Shown here: in pieces, positions 25,251 to 33,891 of the stretch | How positions within the stretch are numbered: position 1 is the first letter of the stretch | How the letters are laid out: each line of letters starts with the position of its first letter | Assembly (NCBI RefSeq): GCF_014287775.1 | Contig: NZ_JACOOZ010000005.1 | Coordinates: 181,792 to 245,791, forward strand | From: Eubacterium_G segne | GTDB lineage: Bacteria > Bacillota > Clostridia > Lachnospirales > Lachnospiraceae | DNA length: 64,000 nucleotides | Reading direction: 5' to 3' | Made by a program: the position numbers and the translations under genes | Notes under the pieces: model-generated | Told to the model about the DNA's origin: nothing | Seen by the model: only the letters and a program-made list of their open reading frames with translations | Database searches by the model: none

Positions 25251-27554
25251 TTTAATTTCCTCCGTTAAATTAATTTTTGATTTATTTGTTTTTTTGATTT
25301 TATAAATATCTTTAAGATTAAGCCTTAAAGCATTGGTAACTACACAAAAGCTTGATAAGCTCATGGCAGCTGCACCAAATATAGGATTTAGGGTTATGCC
25401 AAACATCGGGTACCATACACCTGCCGCAAGGGGAATACCAATTATGTTGTATATAAATGCCCAGAAAAGGTTTTCATGAATGTTTTGCAAAACCTTTTTA
25501 CTTAAATTAATTGCAGCAGGTACATCCTTTAAATTACTTTTCATAAGAACGATATCTGCGGCATCAATGGCAATGTCCGTACCGGCTCCAATAGCTACGC
25601 CTATGTCTGCCTTAGTGAGGGCAGGGGCATCGTTTATTCCGTCTCCTACCATGAGAGTATTTCCTTTTTGGGATAAATCACCAATTACACGTTCTTTTCC
25701 CTGAGGTAAAACACCGGCAATAACATTATCTACACCAGCTATTTTACCAATTGCCCTTGCAGTGTTTTCGTTATCTCCGGTAATCATTACAACATTAATC
25801 CCCATATCTTCTAATTCTTTTATTGCATATGCACTTTCATCTTTAATAACGTCGGCAATTGCAATAATCCCAAGAAGCATATTTTCATCAGAAACAAAAA
25901 CAGGTGTTTTTCCCTGAGCTGCCAGCTCCTTTGATAGGGACAAGGATTTTTCGTCAACGTTGATTTTTTCGGAAATATACCTGGCATTTCCGGCGTAATA
26001 TATTTTGTCCTGTATTTTTCCTAAAAGTCCGTTACCAATAACTGCACTAAATTCCGTCACGTCAGATTTCTCACAATTGTTCTCTTCACAGTATGCTATT
26101 ACGGCTTTAGCCAGTGGATGTTCACTTTTACTTTCAAGGGAAAATGCAATATTTAAAAGATTTTCCTTTGATGTATCGCTGGTTGTGAAAACATCTGTAA
26201 TCTGAGGCTTTCCTGATGTAATGGTTCCTGTTTTGTCTAAAGCAACTATTTTGGTTTTGCCTGCATTTTCAAGGGCTGTGGCGTTTTTAAATAAAATACC
26301 GCTTTTAGCACCAATTCCATTACCAACCATTATTGCCACAGGTGTTGCAAGTCCTAAAGCACAGGGACAACTGATTACAAGAACTGAAATACCCCTTGCT
26401 AAGGCAAATCCAATGTTTTTTCCTGCAATAAGCCATACAATAATAGTTACTAGGGCAATGGCAATAACAACAGGAACAAAAATTCCTGATACTTTATCTG
26501 CAATTTTGGCAATTGGTGCCTTAGATGAAGCTGCTTCACTAACCATGTTGATTATTTGGGAAAGAGTCGTATCTTCACCTACTCTTTTGGCACGGCATTT
26601 TAAAAAGCCTGAACGGTTAATTGTTGCAGAAGTAACTTCCGAACCTGATGTTTTATCAACAGGAATACTTTCACCGGTAATTGCCGATTCGTCTACTGCA
26701 CTTTCACCTTCAATTACAATTCCGTCAACAGGAATGCTCTCACCCGGTCTTACTACAAATATACATCCTTTTTCTACCTGATCAATGGATACGGTTTCCA
26801 CATATTCATTTCCATTTTCATCTGTTTTTATAATTGTAGCTGTTTTAGGAGCTAAGTCCATAAGACCTTTAAGCGCGTTGGTGGTTTTTCCCTTAGAATA
26901 GGATTCCAGCATTTTTCCAACGGTAATAAGGGTAACAATCATTGCAGCAGATTCAAAGTAGAAATCATGCATATAAGTCATAACCAAATCATTGTTATTT
27001 TTCATTACTGCATCAGTCATTAAAAATAGTATGCATGTACTGTAAATAAAGGATGCACCGGCACCAAGGGCAACTAAAGTATCCATGTTAGGGGATTTAT
27101 TTATTACACCTTTTATTCCGTTAATAAAGAATTTCTGGTTAATTACCAGAATAAATAAAGTAATAAGCAACTGTATAAGTCCCATTGCCACGTGATTATT
27201 TGAAATAACTGCCGGGAGTGGCCAGCCAAACATCATATGCCCCATTGATATATACATAAGGGGAATAAGTAATACCAAAGAGGCAATCAGCCTTTTTTTG
27301 ATTAATGGTGTCTGGGTATCTTCAATAGATGTTGAGTCAGATTTTGAACGTTTTCCACCGGCAGATGATATTCCGTAACCTGCTTTTTTTACTGCATCAA
27401 AAATATCCTTTTCATTGGCATTTCCTTCAACCTGCATGGAATTAGTTAAAAGACTGACAGAGACACTATCAACACCTGCTACCTTTGATACTGCTTTTTC
27501 AACACGATTTTGGCATGCGGCACAACTCATGCCGGTTATGTTATACTTGTTCAT
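25029..27554 (-). CDS. copA: Copper-exporting P1B ATPase with N- and C-terminal HMA domains
   Basis: 841 residues. An N-terminal metal-binding domain (GMSCAACQNRVEKA, CxxC near 10-13) precedes eight membrane segments with the CPC ion site (VISCPCALGLATP), the phosphorylation loop DKTGTIT, HP motif (SEHPLAKAV) and GDGINDAP. After the transporter ends near 768 there is a second HMA domain (GMMCGHCEATVKNAL), resembling the chaperone CopZ. It exports Cu(I) from the cytosol. csoR is 19 bases upstream. The C-terminal HMA has its own start and ribosome site in frame, described separately. Confidence 0.95.
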   Translation of the reverse strand: MNKYNITGMSCAACQNRVEKAVSKVAGVDSVSVSLLTNSMQVEGNANEKDIFDAVKKAGYGISSAGGKRSKSDSTSIEDTQTPLIKKRLIASLVLLIPLMYISMGHMMFGWPLPAVISNNHVAMGLIQLLITLFILVINQKFFINGIKGVINKSPNMDTLVALGAGASFIYSTCILFLMTDAVMKNNNDLVMTYMHDFYFESAAMIVTLITVGKMLESYSKGKTTNALKGLMDLAPKTATIIKTDENGNEYVETVSIDQVEKGCIFVVRPGESIPVDGIVIEGESAVDESAITGESIPVDKTSGSEVTSATINRSGFLKCRAKRVGEDTTLSQIINMVSEAASSKAPIAKIADKVSGIFVPVVIAIALVTIIVWLIAGKNIGFALARGISVLVISCPCALGLATPVAIMVGNGIGAKSGILFKNATALENAGKTKIVALDKTGTITSGKPQITDVFTTSDTSKENLLNIAFSLESKSEHPLAKAVIAYCEENNCEKSDVTEFSAVIGNGLLGKIQDKIYYAGNARYISEKINVDEKSLSLSKELAAQGKTPVFVSDENMLLGIIAIADVIKDESAYAIKELEDMGINVVMITGDNENTARAIGKIAGVDNVIAGVLPQGKERVIGDLSQKGNTLMVGDGINDAPALTKADIGVAIGAGTDIAIDAADIVLMKSNLKDVPAAINLSKKVLQNIHENLFWAFIYNIIGIPLAAGVWYPMFGITLNPIFGAAAMSLSSFCVVTNALRLNLKDIYKIKKTNKSKINLTEEIKMDNSLKKEMEIEGMMCGHCEATVKNALEAVDGVEAAEVSHEKNRAVVTLNKEVSDDILTKAVEDKDYKVKSIK

Positions 27555-27573
27555 TGTCTACCTCCATACGCAT

Positions 27574-27873
27574 TTATTTCATTAGTTTTTGAATTGTGGT
27601 AACTAATTCATCAACCACTTCCATATTTCCTGCCTTAATATTATCTGCCACACAGGTGGAAATATGGTTTGATAATAGAATTTTATTAAAACTGTTTAAG
27701 GCTGCTGTAATGGCACTAACCTGAATTAACACATCAGTACAATAGGCATCATTTTCAATCATTTTCTTAACGCCCCTCACCTGACCTTCAATTCGGTTTA
27801 AACGGTTTATTAAATCCTTATATTCTTTATCTTCTCTTATTTTAGTTTTTGCACAACAGCATTCTTTATCCAT
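27574..27873 (-). CDS. csoR: CsoR-family copper-sensing repressor
   Basis: 99 residues with the DUF156 helical fold. The C-H-C copper site is visible: Cys in AYCTDVLIQ, then His and Cys in SNHISTC, plus an extra Cys run at the start (ECCCAK). RLNRIEGQVRGVKKMI is the DNA-contact helix. It represses until Cu(I) binds. It is the first gene of the operon with copA and its promoter carries a matching palindrome. Confidence 0.93.
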   Translation of the reverse strand: MDKECCCAKTKIREDKEYKDLINRLNRIEGQVRGVKKMIENDAYCTDVLIQVSAITAALNSFNKILLSNHISTCVADNIKAGNMEVVDELVTTIQKLMK

Positions 27874-27905
27874 AATTATTCTCCCATTGATTTTCTATGA
27901 ATTAG

Positions 27906-27934
27906 ATTATATACCCCTATAGGGTATATGTCAA
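27906..27934 (-). promoter_or_regulatory. csoR-copA promoter with CsoR operator in the spacer
   Basis: TTGACA (27934-27929), a 17-base spacer and TATAAT (27911-27906) match consensus perfectly. The palindrome ATATACCC-ctata-GGGTATAT (27909-27929) fills the spacer and touches both boxes, as in known CsoR operators. Confidence 0.88.
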
Positions 27935-27956
27935 GAAAAGTTTTTGAATATTTCTA

Positions 27957-27985
27957 TTGACAATAACAGGTTATAATGATAAACT
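27957..27985 (+). promoter_or_regulatory. Probable tRNA-Leu promoter
   Basis: TTGACA (27957-27962), 17 bases, then TAAACT (27980-27985), ending 12 bases before the tRNA. A TATAAT in between is only 9 bases from the -35 box. Confidence 0.5.
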
Positions 27986-27997
27986 TTTTATTGCTAT

Positions 27998-28079
27998 GCG
28001 GATGTGGCGGAATGGCAGACGCAGCAGACTCAAAATCTGCCGCCCATAAAGCGTGCGGGTTCAAGTCCCGCCATCCGCA
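27998..28079 (+). tRNA. tRNA-Leu (anticodon CAA)
   Basis: An 82-base class II tRNA. The acceptor arms are GCGGATG and CATCCGC with A as discriminator; the anticodon stem GCAGA/TCTGC encloses CTCAAAA, giving CAA, which reads UUG. A long variable arm and the GTTCAAGTC T-loop follow. CCA is not encoded. Confidence 0.96.
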
Positions 28080-28106
28080 CTTTTTATTTAATAATAATTA
28101 TTATAG

Positions 28107-28132
28107 TCATCGGATAATCCGGTGATTTTTTT
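28107..28132 (+). terminator. Terminator after tRNA-Leu
   Basis: TCATCGG and CCGGTGA pair (one G-T) around a 5-base loop and are followed by a run of seven T. Confidence 0.75.
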
Positions 28133-28160
28133 ATTTAACGGAAATTAATGGCAAAAAAAT

Positions 28161-28201
28161 AAAACCGGAAGATGTAATGTAGTATTACATTTCCCGGTTT
28201 T
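28161..28201 (-). terminator. Terminator of the zinc-ribbon protein gene
   Basis: AAAACCGG pairs with CCGGTTTT and ATGTAAT with ATTACAT inside; on the minus strand ATTTTTTT follows. It begins four bases after the gene's stop codon. Confidence 0.8.
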
Positions 28202-28205
28202 GCTT

Positions 28206-29807
28206 TTATTCTTCTGTTGTTGTATTTTCGCCGTTATCAGATGACAGTGAATAGGAATCACCACTACCTACTGCCTTACTGCTTGTCCCGTTTTCACAGG
28301 AAACAGCATATGTTTCTGAGGACTTTCGTCCACCTTTAGATGTTTCAATATCACATGTAATAATGTAATAATCCTGCTTATTAATTTCTATTGTTTTTTC
28401 ATAGTTAAAATATGCCACATCACCGTTTTTAAAGGTTCCATCAGAATTTTCCAGTTTGCCGGAAGATACTAAACTGTTGGCAAGAGAATTAACTGCCTCA
28501 TCATAAGAAATCTTAGTAGGCTGATAATTGTATGCTCTTGTAACTACGTTACTGACTACTCCCTCATCATCTATTGCTACAAAATAATAAACGTTATTTC
28601 CCTTAGGAATTTTTATTTCTTTTTTGTAAACCTTAGAGTCTTTAGTAGGCATTGTACCGTCTGTTGTGTAATATACCTTGCATCCCTCCGGTACGGTAAC
28701 AGATATTTTTTGCTCAGATGTATAATTTCCACTTTGTGGCTCAACCTGTGGTGCATCTACCTTTTTGAAATCCAAAATATATTTAGCAGTCATTTCCTTA
28801 CTGGATTTACCGTTTTTGTCAATGGAATATGCACGTAAGGTAAATGTGCCTTCTTCTTCTAATTTTACCGGTGTAATATATTCCTTCTTAGTTGAACTTT
28901 CCTTAGGGTTACTTCCGTCAATGGTATAGTATATTTTAACGCCTTCTTCTGCTTCTAAGCTTATTTCAAGAGGCTTATCATAAGTTCCTTCATCAACGCC
29001 GGCAACAGGTATTGTACCATCAAAGTTTTTTAACTTTTCCTGAAGGTTAGATGGTGCAGAATTAATAAGGGGCTGAATTTTGTTCTCCATGTCGTTATTT
29101 TGATAAAGAACAATTAAATCCTCGTAATAATTAATGTTTGTATCATCTGTGTCAATTAAAAGCTCTAAATATTTAATTTCTTCCTGATCATAGCCGCCAA
29201 TTATCTCGTCTATTGTATATACCATTTCATATGCTTTAATTTTCTGCTCCTTGGTAAAGGCATTGTTTGATGCATTTATAAACTGAGTTTTGGCATCCTT
29301 GTAATTCTTTTCCGTATAGTATTTATTACCAATGGAATAGTATCTGTTGTATTTCTTAGTCATAGTAGATTCTTTAATGGCAAGAGTAACAAATACTGAC
29401 GCCGTAACTAATACAATGGCAACAACTGCAATTATTGCTATTTTTTCCTTGGAACTTTTCTTTGATTTTTTTGTTTTCATGTTGTTACTAACATTGCCTG
29501 TACTTTGGTAAACAGCCTTGGAATTGACTTTTTTTACCTCGCGGCTTTCTTTATGCTGCTTTATTTTCTCCTGTGCCGGAGCAGACTTAGACTCTGATTT
29601 TGTGCTTTCATGCTCTCTTGCATAGTCTTTTTTATTTAAGTTAGTACTTTCCGGCTCTTTTGAAGAAATTCCACCTAAAATATTTTCAAAGGTATTATCA
29701 GGGGGAGTTGTAACTATATCATTTTCAAAAGAATTGATTTTTGTACCACATTTTGTACAAAACATCTGATTCTCATCACATTCACTTCCGCAATTTGGAC
29801 AAATCAT
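28206..29807 (-). CDS. Zinc-ribbon membrane protein with two CHB_HEX_C-type domains
   Basis: 533 residues. An N-terminal zinc ribbon (CPNCGSECDENQMFCTKCG) is followed by a charged linker, one membrane segment near 122-146, and an outer part. A TPR-like helical region (about 150-260) leads into two repeats resembling the chitobiase C-terminal beta-sandwich, each with a YYTIDGSNP or YYTTDGTMP motif. The end is Ser-rich. The role is unknown; such proteins probably sense or bind at the cell surface with the ribbon inside the cell. It is transcribed after queH with a one-base gap. Confidence 0.75.
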   Translation of the reverse strand: MICPNCGSECDENQMFCTKCGTKINSFENDIVTTPPDNTFENILGGISSKEPESTNLNKKDYAREHESTKSESKSAPAQEKIKQHKESREVKKVNSKAVYQSTGNVSNNMKTKKSKKSSKEKIAIIAVVAIVLVTASVFVTLAIKESTMTKKYNRYYSIGNKYYTEKNYKDAKTQFINASNNAFTKEQKIKAYEMVYTIDEIIGGYDQEEIKYLELLIDTDDTNINYYEDLIVLYQNNDMENKIQPLINSAPSNLQEKLKNFDGTIPVAGVDEGTYDKPLEISLEAEEGVKIYYTIDGSNPKESSTKKEYITPVKLEEEGTFTLRAYSIDKNGKSSKEMTAKYILDFKKVDAPQVEPQSGNYTSEQKISVTVPEGCKVYYTTDGTMPTKDSKVYKKEIKIPKGNNVYYFVAIDDEGVVSNVVTRAYNYQPTKISYDEAVNSLANSLVSSGKLENSDGTFKNGDVAYFNYEKTIEINKQDYYIITCDIETSKGGRKSSETYAVSCENGTSSKAVGSGDSYSLSSDNGENTTTEE

Positions 29808-29808
29808 A

Positions 29809-30456
29809 TTATTCTTCCTTTCTTAGGGATTCACGTTTGGAAAATACGCATCCGCAATAATTCTGTCTATATAAGTTATATTCCTTTGACAGTTCTATAG
29901 AACGTTTATATCCTTCTTTCTTTTTAAAATCAGAAAACAAATAAGGTATATTGTATTTATCTGATAATTCTTTTCCGATTTCGTTTAATTTAGCTGAATT
30001 TTTTAAGGGGCTGATGGATAATGTAGTTGTAAAGTAATCATAGTTTTTATTAGAAGCTATAGTTGCTGTTTTTTCTAATCTAAGTCTATAACACTTAAAA
30101 CAACGGGCTCCACCTTCTAAACAATCCTCTAATCCTGTTACATTATTAAAAAATTCTTCCGGGCAGTAGTCACAAACTTTTACATCCACTTTGTTTATAA
30201 ATTTTTTTTCACTAATAAACCTTCTTAGTTCCCGGGCTCTATGGTTATATTCTGACACACCGTCAATGTTAGGGTTATAGAATAATGCAGTAATATCAAA
30301 ATATTGAGTTAAATATTCTAATACATAGCTGCTACATGGAGCACAGCACACATGAAGTAAAAGACGTGGTACTTTACCAGCCTTTGTAATTATATTTAGT
30401 TCTTTTTCTAATTCCTTCTGATAATTTATTTTATTCATAATACACAATACATTCAT
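29809..30456 (-). CDS. queH: Epoxyqueuosine reductase QueH
   Basis: About 215 residues of the DUF208/QueH family. The paired Cys motifs are visible: HVCCAPCSSYVLEYL near 35, then CPEEFF, GGARCFKCYRLRL near 120 and NYCGCVFS near the end. QueH reduces epoxyqueuosine to queuosine in tRNA without cobalamin, replacing QueG. A second ATG six codons in (30438) is possible; neither has a good ribosome site, and a terminator hairpin lies just upstream. Confidence 0.9.
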   Translation of the reverse strand: MNVLCIMNKINYQKELEKELNIITKAGKVPRLLLHVCCAPCSSYVLEYLTQYFDITALFYNPNIDGVSEYNHRARELRRFISEKKFINKVDVKVCDYCPEEFFNNVTGLEDCLEGGARCFKCYRLRLEKTATIASNKNYDYFTTTLSISPLKNSAKLNEIGKELSDKYNIPYLFSDFKKKEGYKRSIELSKEYNLYRQNYCGCVFSKRESLRKEE

Positions 30457-30461
30457 GCTTC

Positions 30462-30491
30462 AAAAAAGACAGGAATAAGCCTGTCCTTTTT
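30462..30491 (-). terminator. Terminator of the Nudix gene
   Basis: GACAGG (30468-30473) and CCTGTC (30480-30485) pair, with flanking A and T runs; on the minus strand a run of six T follows. Confidence 0.78.
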
Positions 30492-30503
30492 AAGTCATAA
30501 ACA

Positions 30504-30926
30504 CTATTTAATTAATGACTTACTCATTAAATATGCTTTTTCTAATATATTTTTCTCATTCGGAAATTTTAGCAAGTGATATGCTTCAATATATTTATAA
30601 TATCCCGAATCATAGAAAAACTCTTCACGTTGTGGTTTGCTATAATAACTGTCTGCTGTCATTAAATACCAGTATACTTCTTTATTGACTATACCTGAAG
30701 GTGTATTGAAAGAATATTCGCTTTTATCGATATAGTCTATAATCTTTCCGGTCACACCTGTTTCTTCACGTACTTCTCTAATGGCAGTTTCCCGGTGATT
30801 TTCACCTTTTTCAACGGTACCTTTTGGTAAAACCCATCCTTCGTATCTGTTTCGATAGTTTTTATATAACAGTAAAATCTTCTTACGATATATAACCACA
30901 CCGCCACAACTAACCGCTTTTTCCAT
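30504..30926 (-). CDS. Nudix hydrolase
   Basis: 140 residues containing the full Nudix box, GTVEKGENHRETAIREVREE followed by TGV, with the REVREE metal-binding core. WVLPKG precedes it, as in MutT and diadenosine polyphosphate hydrolases. The exact nucleotide substrate cannot be read. A single-gene transcript seems likely, with its own terminator. Confidence 0.92.
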   Translation of the reverse strand: MEKAVSCGGVVIYRKKILLLYKNYRNRYEGWVLPKGTVEKGENHRETAIREVREETGVTGKIIDYIDKSEYSFNTPSGIVNKEVYWYLMTADSYYSKPQREEFFYDSGYYKYIEAYHLLKFPNEKNILEKAYLMSKSLIK

Positions 30927-31004
30927 TGCGATTCCTCCTGTCTGTTAGTGTGCGCTTAGTGTAAGTATACAGTATGAACCAATGCATTTCAAGACAACCA
31001 TGAA

Positions 31005-32501
31005 TTATTTTTTATCAAAATAAGAGTCAAAAATTTCCTTTACACAATTAACGGCGGAATTGCTGCCCTCCGGCATATTTTCAATAACAACTGCAATGGC
31101 AATTTTTCTCTTTCCTTTTTTGGCATACCCGACAAACCATGAGTTGACATTATCTTTTTTGTCAACTTCTGCAGTTCCGGTTTTTCCGTAGGCACTGTAA
31201 TCTGAATTTGTCATAATACGCCCTGTACCGTATTCACAAACAGCAGCCATATATTCCTGAAGCTGTTTTGCCTCGGCTTTAGTCATTAGTGTTTTGTATT
31301 TTTCATGTTTTGTGTAACTTACAACATTTCCACTACTGCTTTCAATATGGTCAACAATGTAAGGTTTCATTAAAACTCCGTCATTGGCAATGGCTGATGC
31401 AATCATAGCCATATGTGCCGGTGATATGGTAGTTTTTCCCTGACCAATACTGGTTTGGGTAATATCAAATTCAGTGGAATCCTTATCCAGTGGAAAAACA
31501 CTTTGGTTGTAATCCATGTCCAAAGGAAGCTTCTGATTAAACATTAAATCTTCTGCTGTTTTCTTAAATTTACTTACCTTTAAACTGTTACCAATAGTTG
31601 AAAAGGCACTGTTGCAGGAATAAGCAAAGGCATCTTTTAATGTTTCACTTCCATGGGAATTACCGTTAAAACATTTAATGGAAAATCCACCAAAATTTGC
31701 CTGACCATTACAATTATAACTAAAATCATTATAATTTTTATTTTCCCTCATATATTCAAGAGTTGTTAAAATCTTAAATATTGAGCCCGGAATATACTTT
31801 CCCTGGGTGGCACGGTTTACAAGTCTTGAATCATTTGGGTCATTGGCAATCTGATCCCATATATCGTTTATTGTTGAAGGATCATATGAAGGAAGAGATA
31901 CCATTGAGTAAATCTCTCCTGTTGTAGGATTCATTACAAAAGCCGCACCTTTATATCCCTTTAAACTGTTATAAGCTGTCTTTTGAATATTAACACTTAA
32001 GGTTGTATGCACGTCACAACCTTTCTCAGTGTTATCGGTAAAATCATCTACAATTTTTGAAATTACATTGGTCTGGGATGAAAGCAAATCATAGTTGCAC
32101 ATTTTTTCAAGACCATATTTACCATGGGTGGTTATACCTATGGCATGAGAGAAAACATTTCCATAAGGGTATTCTCTTGTGTCATCGGTTAAATCACTTT
32201 CAGTATTTTTAGTATCAGTATAGGCAAGCTTCTTGCCGTTTTTGCTGTAAATAGTTCCCCTTATAACCGTTGATGACTGACTGTCAATTCTGTGATTATA
32301 TGGATTATTTAATATATCGTGGCTGTCTACTACAACAAAGTAAAGGTAATAACCTATCATAAATAAAAATATAAAGGAGATTACAAAGGTTGTAATTTTA
32401 GCCTGTTTATTCATTTTTTTTCGCTCAATGCCTGTTGATTCTGATTTCCTGCGTGTTGTGCGGCGATTTCCTGATTTTTGCCGTGTTTCTTGTTGCAACA
32501 T
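31005..32501 (-). CDS. Class B penicillin-binding protein (PbpA/FtsI-like transpeptidase)
   Basis: 498 residues: a basic cytosolic tail, one membrane segment near 36-56, a dimerisation-like domain and the transpeptidase. Active-site motifs are in order: SxxK in PGSIFK near 240, SCN in AYSCNSAF near 285 and KTG in YGKTGTAEV near 440. It crosslinks peptidoglycan together with the FtsW/RodA-type polymerase upstream. The start has GGAGGGAAC before it and lies 77 bases inside the upstream gene. A later ATG at 32414 has a weaker site. Confidence 0.92.
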   Translation of the reverse strand: MLQQETRQKSGNRRTTRRKSESTGIERKKMNKQAKITTFVISFIFLFMIGYYLYFVVVDSHDILNNPYNHRIDSQSSTVIRGTIYSKNGKKLAYTDTKNTESDLTDDTREYPYGNVFSHAIGITTHGKYGLEKMCNYDLLSSQTNVISKIVDDFTDNTEKGCDVHTTLSVNIQKTAYNSLKGYKGAAFVMNPTTGEIYSMVSLPSYDPSTINDIWDQIANDPNDSRLVNRATQGKYIPGSIFKILTTLEYMRENKNYNDFSYNCNGQANFGGFSIKCFNGNSHGSETLKDAFAYSCNSAFSTIGNSLKVSKFKKTAEDLMFNQKLPLDMDYNQSVFPLDKDSTEFDITQTSIGQGKTTISPAHMAMIASAIANDGVLMKPYIVDHIESSSGNVVSYTKHEKYKTLMTKAEAKQLQEYMAAVCEYGTGRIMTNSDYSAYGKTGTAEVDKKDNVNSWFVGYAKKGKRKIAIAVVIENMPEGSNSAVNCVKEIFDSYFDKK

Positions 32502-33882
32502 TTCCTGTTCCCTCCATTGGCACTTTTCTTCTAACCGGTTTCTTTGCCGTAGTTGTACCTACTATGGCAAGTCCCTGAATTATGGCAAAGACAATTAATG
32601 TACTAAGTATTGAACTGCCACCATAACTTATAAGTGGTAGAGTTACTCCTGTTGAAGGAATCATTTTTATGGCACCTCCAACGGTTACAATTATCTGAAC
32701 TGCGTACTGTATTCCAAGTCCAACGCATACTAATTTGTTAAACAGACTTACCTGCTGCATTCCCGTATTTAAAAATGCAATAAAGCAACTTAAACATACT
32801 AAAATAATAAGTACTGCAAAAATTGCTCCAAACTCTTCACCTATGGCTGAAAAAACAAAATCCTGATCCACAACGGGAACATCCGTAGGTCGTCCCTGAT
32901 ATAAACCTGTTCCTGTTAAGCCACCGTTACCTATTGCAAATAAGGATTGGGTTATCTGATAGCCGGTGTCAGCCGGATCAGACCACGGGTTCTGCCATGC
33001 AAAAACACGTTCCTGCACATGGTAAAAAATCTTATATGCCGCCACTGATGCAACGGAAAGACCGGTAAAGCCCACAAAAATATAACCGATATTTCTTGTT
33101 CCCACATATACCATGAATACATATATCATAAAGAATATTAAAGCACTTCCTAAATCCTTTGATACAACCAATATAATTACGTGGATTCCTGCCATTATGG
33201 CTGAAATTACTATCTGGCCGAATTTCGTTGATTTGGCAAGCATTCCAGCTATAAAAAATACAAATATTATTTTGACAAATTCTGACGGTTGGAAAGAAAA
33301 ACTATTTCCAAATTTAATTGCAAGATTAGCACCGTTATCTTTTTTACCCAATACAAGAACTGATAACAACAATGCAACGCCTACAAAACAATATATCCAC
33401 GTAAGGGATTTCCACATTTCATATTTGCTCATAAGATATGGCACAATAAGTGATGCTAATGATACTATGGCAACAATTATGAATTGTTTTATACTGTTTT
33501 GAAAACGAAGTCTTGCTAAAATTATAAATCCAACAGTTAAAAGCATACACATGTTACTTAAAATTGCTTTATTTATGTTTGGATAAATAATTGGGAAAAT
33601 TCCCAACACTACTATAAGATAACACAGCTGCGCCCCACCTAAAACAATAATAACAATATCGGTATTATCACTAGGGTCTGAAGCCTTTAAGCCGGCATAG
33701 TGGGAATAAATTGTAAATATTCCCAGCAGATACGTGAGAAAAATAACCGCATTCTGACGTTGAAATATTCCTGCCAGTTTGTAGGGATTCTTGCATCTTA
33801 AGGCGCTGAAACATTCCCATGTGTAAAATAGCATTAACAAAATAAATAAATATTTAGTTACTACAACAATAAAAGTACCCAT
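32425..33882 (-). CDS. FtsW/RodA/SpoVE-family glycosyltransferase
   Basis: 485 residues with about ten to twelve membrane segments (SEDS family). Late motifs include GNGGLTGTGLYQGRPTDVP, DFVFSAIGEEFG and PSTGVTLPLISYGGSS, the conserved C-terminal SEDS block. It polymerises lipid II into glycan strands, paired with the class B PBP encoded just after. A basic C-terminal tail (KKPVRRK, RNTAKIRKS) is encoded by DNA that also encodes the start of the PBP. Whether it serves division, elongation or sporulation is not decided by sequence. Confidence 0.92.
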   Translation of the reverse strand: MGTFIVVVTKYLFILLMLFYTWECFSALRCKNPYKLAGIFQRQNAVIFLTYLLGIFTIYSHYAGLKASDPSDNTDIVIIVLGGAQLCYLIVVLGIFPIIYPNINKAILSNMCMLLTVGFIILARLRFQNSIKQFIIVAIVSLASLIVPYLMSKYEMWKSLTWIYCFVGVALLLSVLVLGKKDNGANLAIKFGNSFSFQPSEFVKIIFVFFIAGMLAKSTKFGQIVISAIMAGIHVIILVVSKDLGSALIFFMIYVFMVYVGTRNIGYIFVGFTGLSVASVAAYKIFYHVQERVFAWQNPWSDPADTGYQITQSLFAIGNGGLTGTGLYQGRPTDVPVVDQDFVFSAIGEEFGAIFAVLIILVCLSCFIAFLNTGMQQVSLFNKLVCVGLGIQYAVQIIVTVGGAIKMIPSTGVTLPLISYGGSSILSTLIVFAIIQGLAIVGTTTAKKPVRRKVPMEGTGNVATRNTAKIRKSPHNTQEIRINRH

Positions 33883-33891
33883 TTTTCTTTT

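Noticed and set aside
27957..27977. TTGACA with TATAAT as tRNA promoter
   Set aside because: The spacing is only 9 bases. The 17-base partner TAAACT was preferred.
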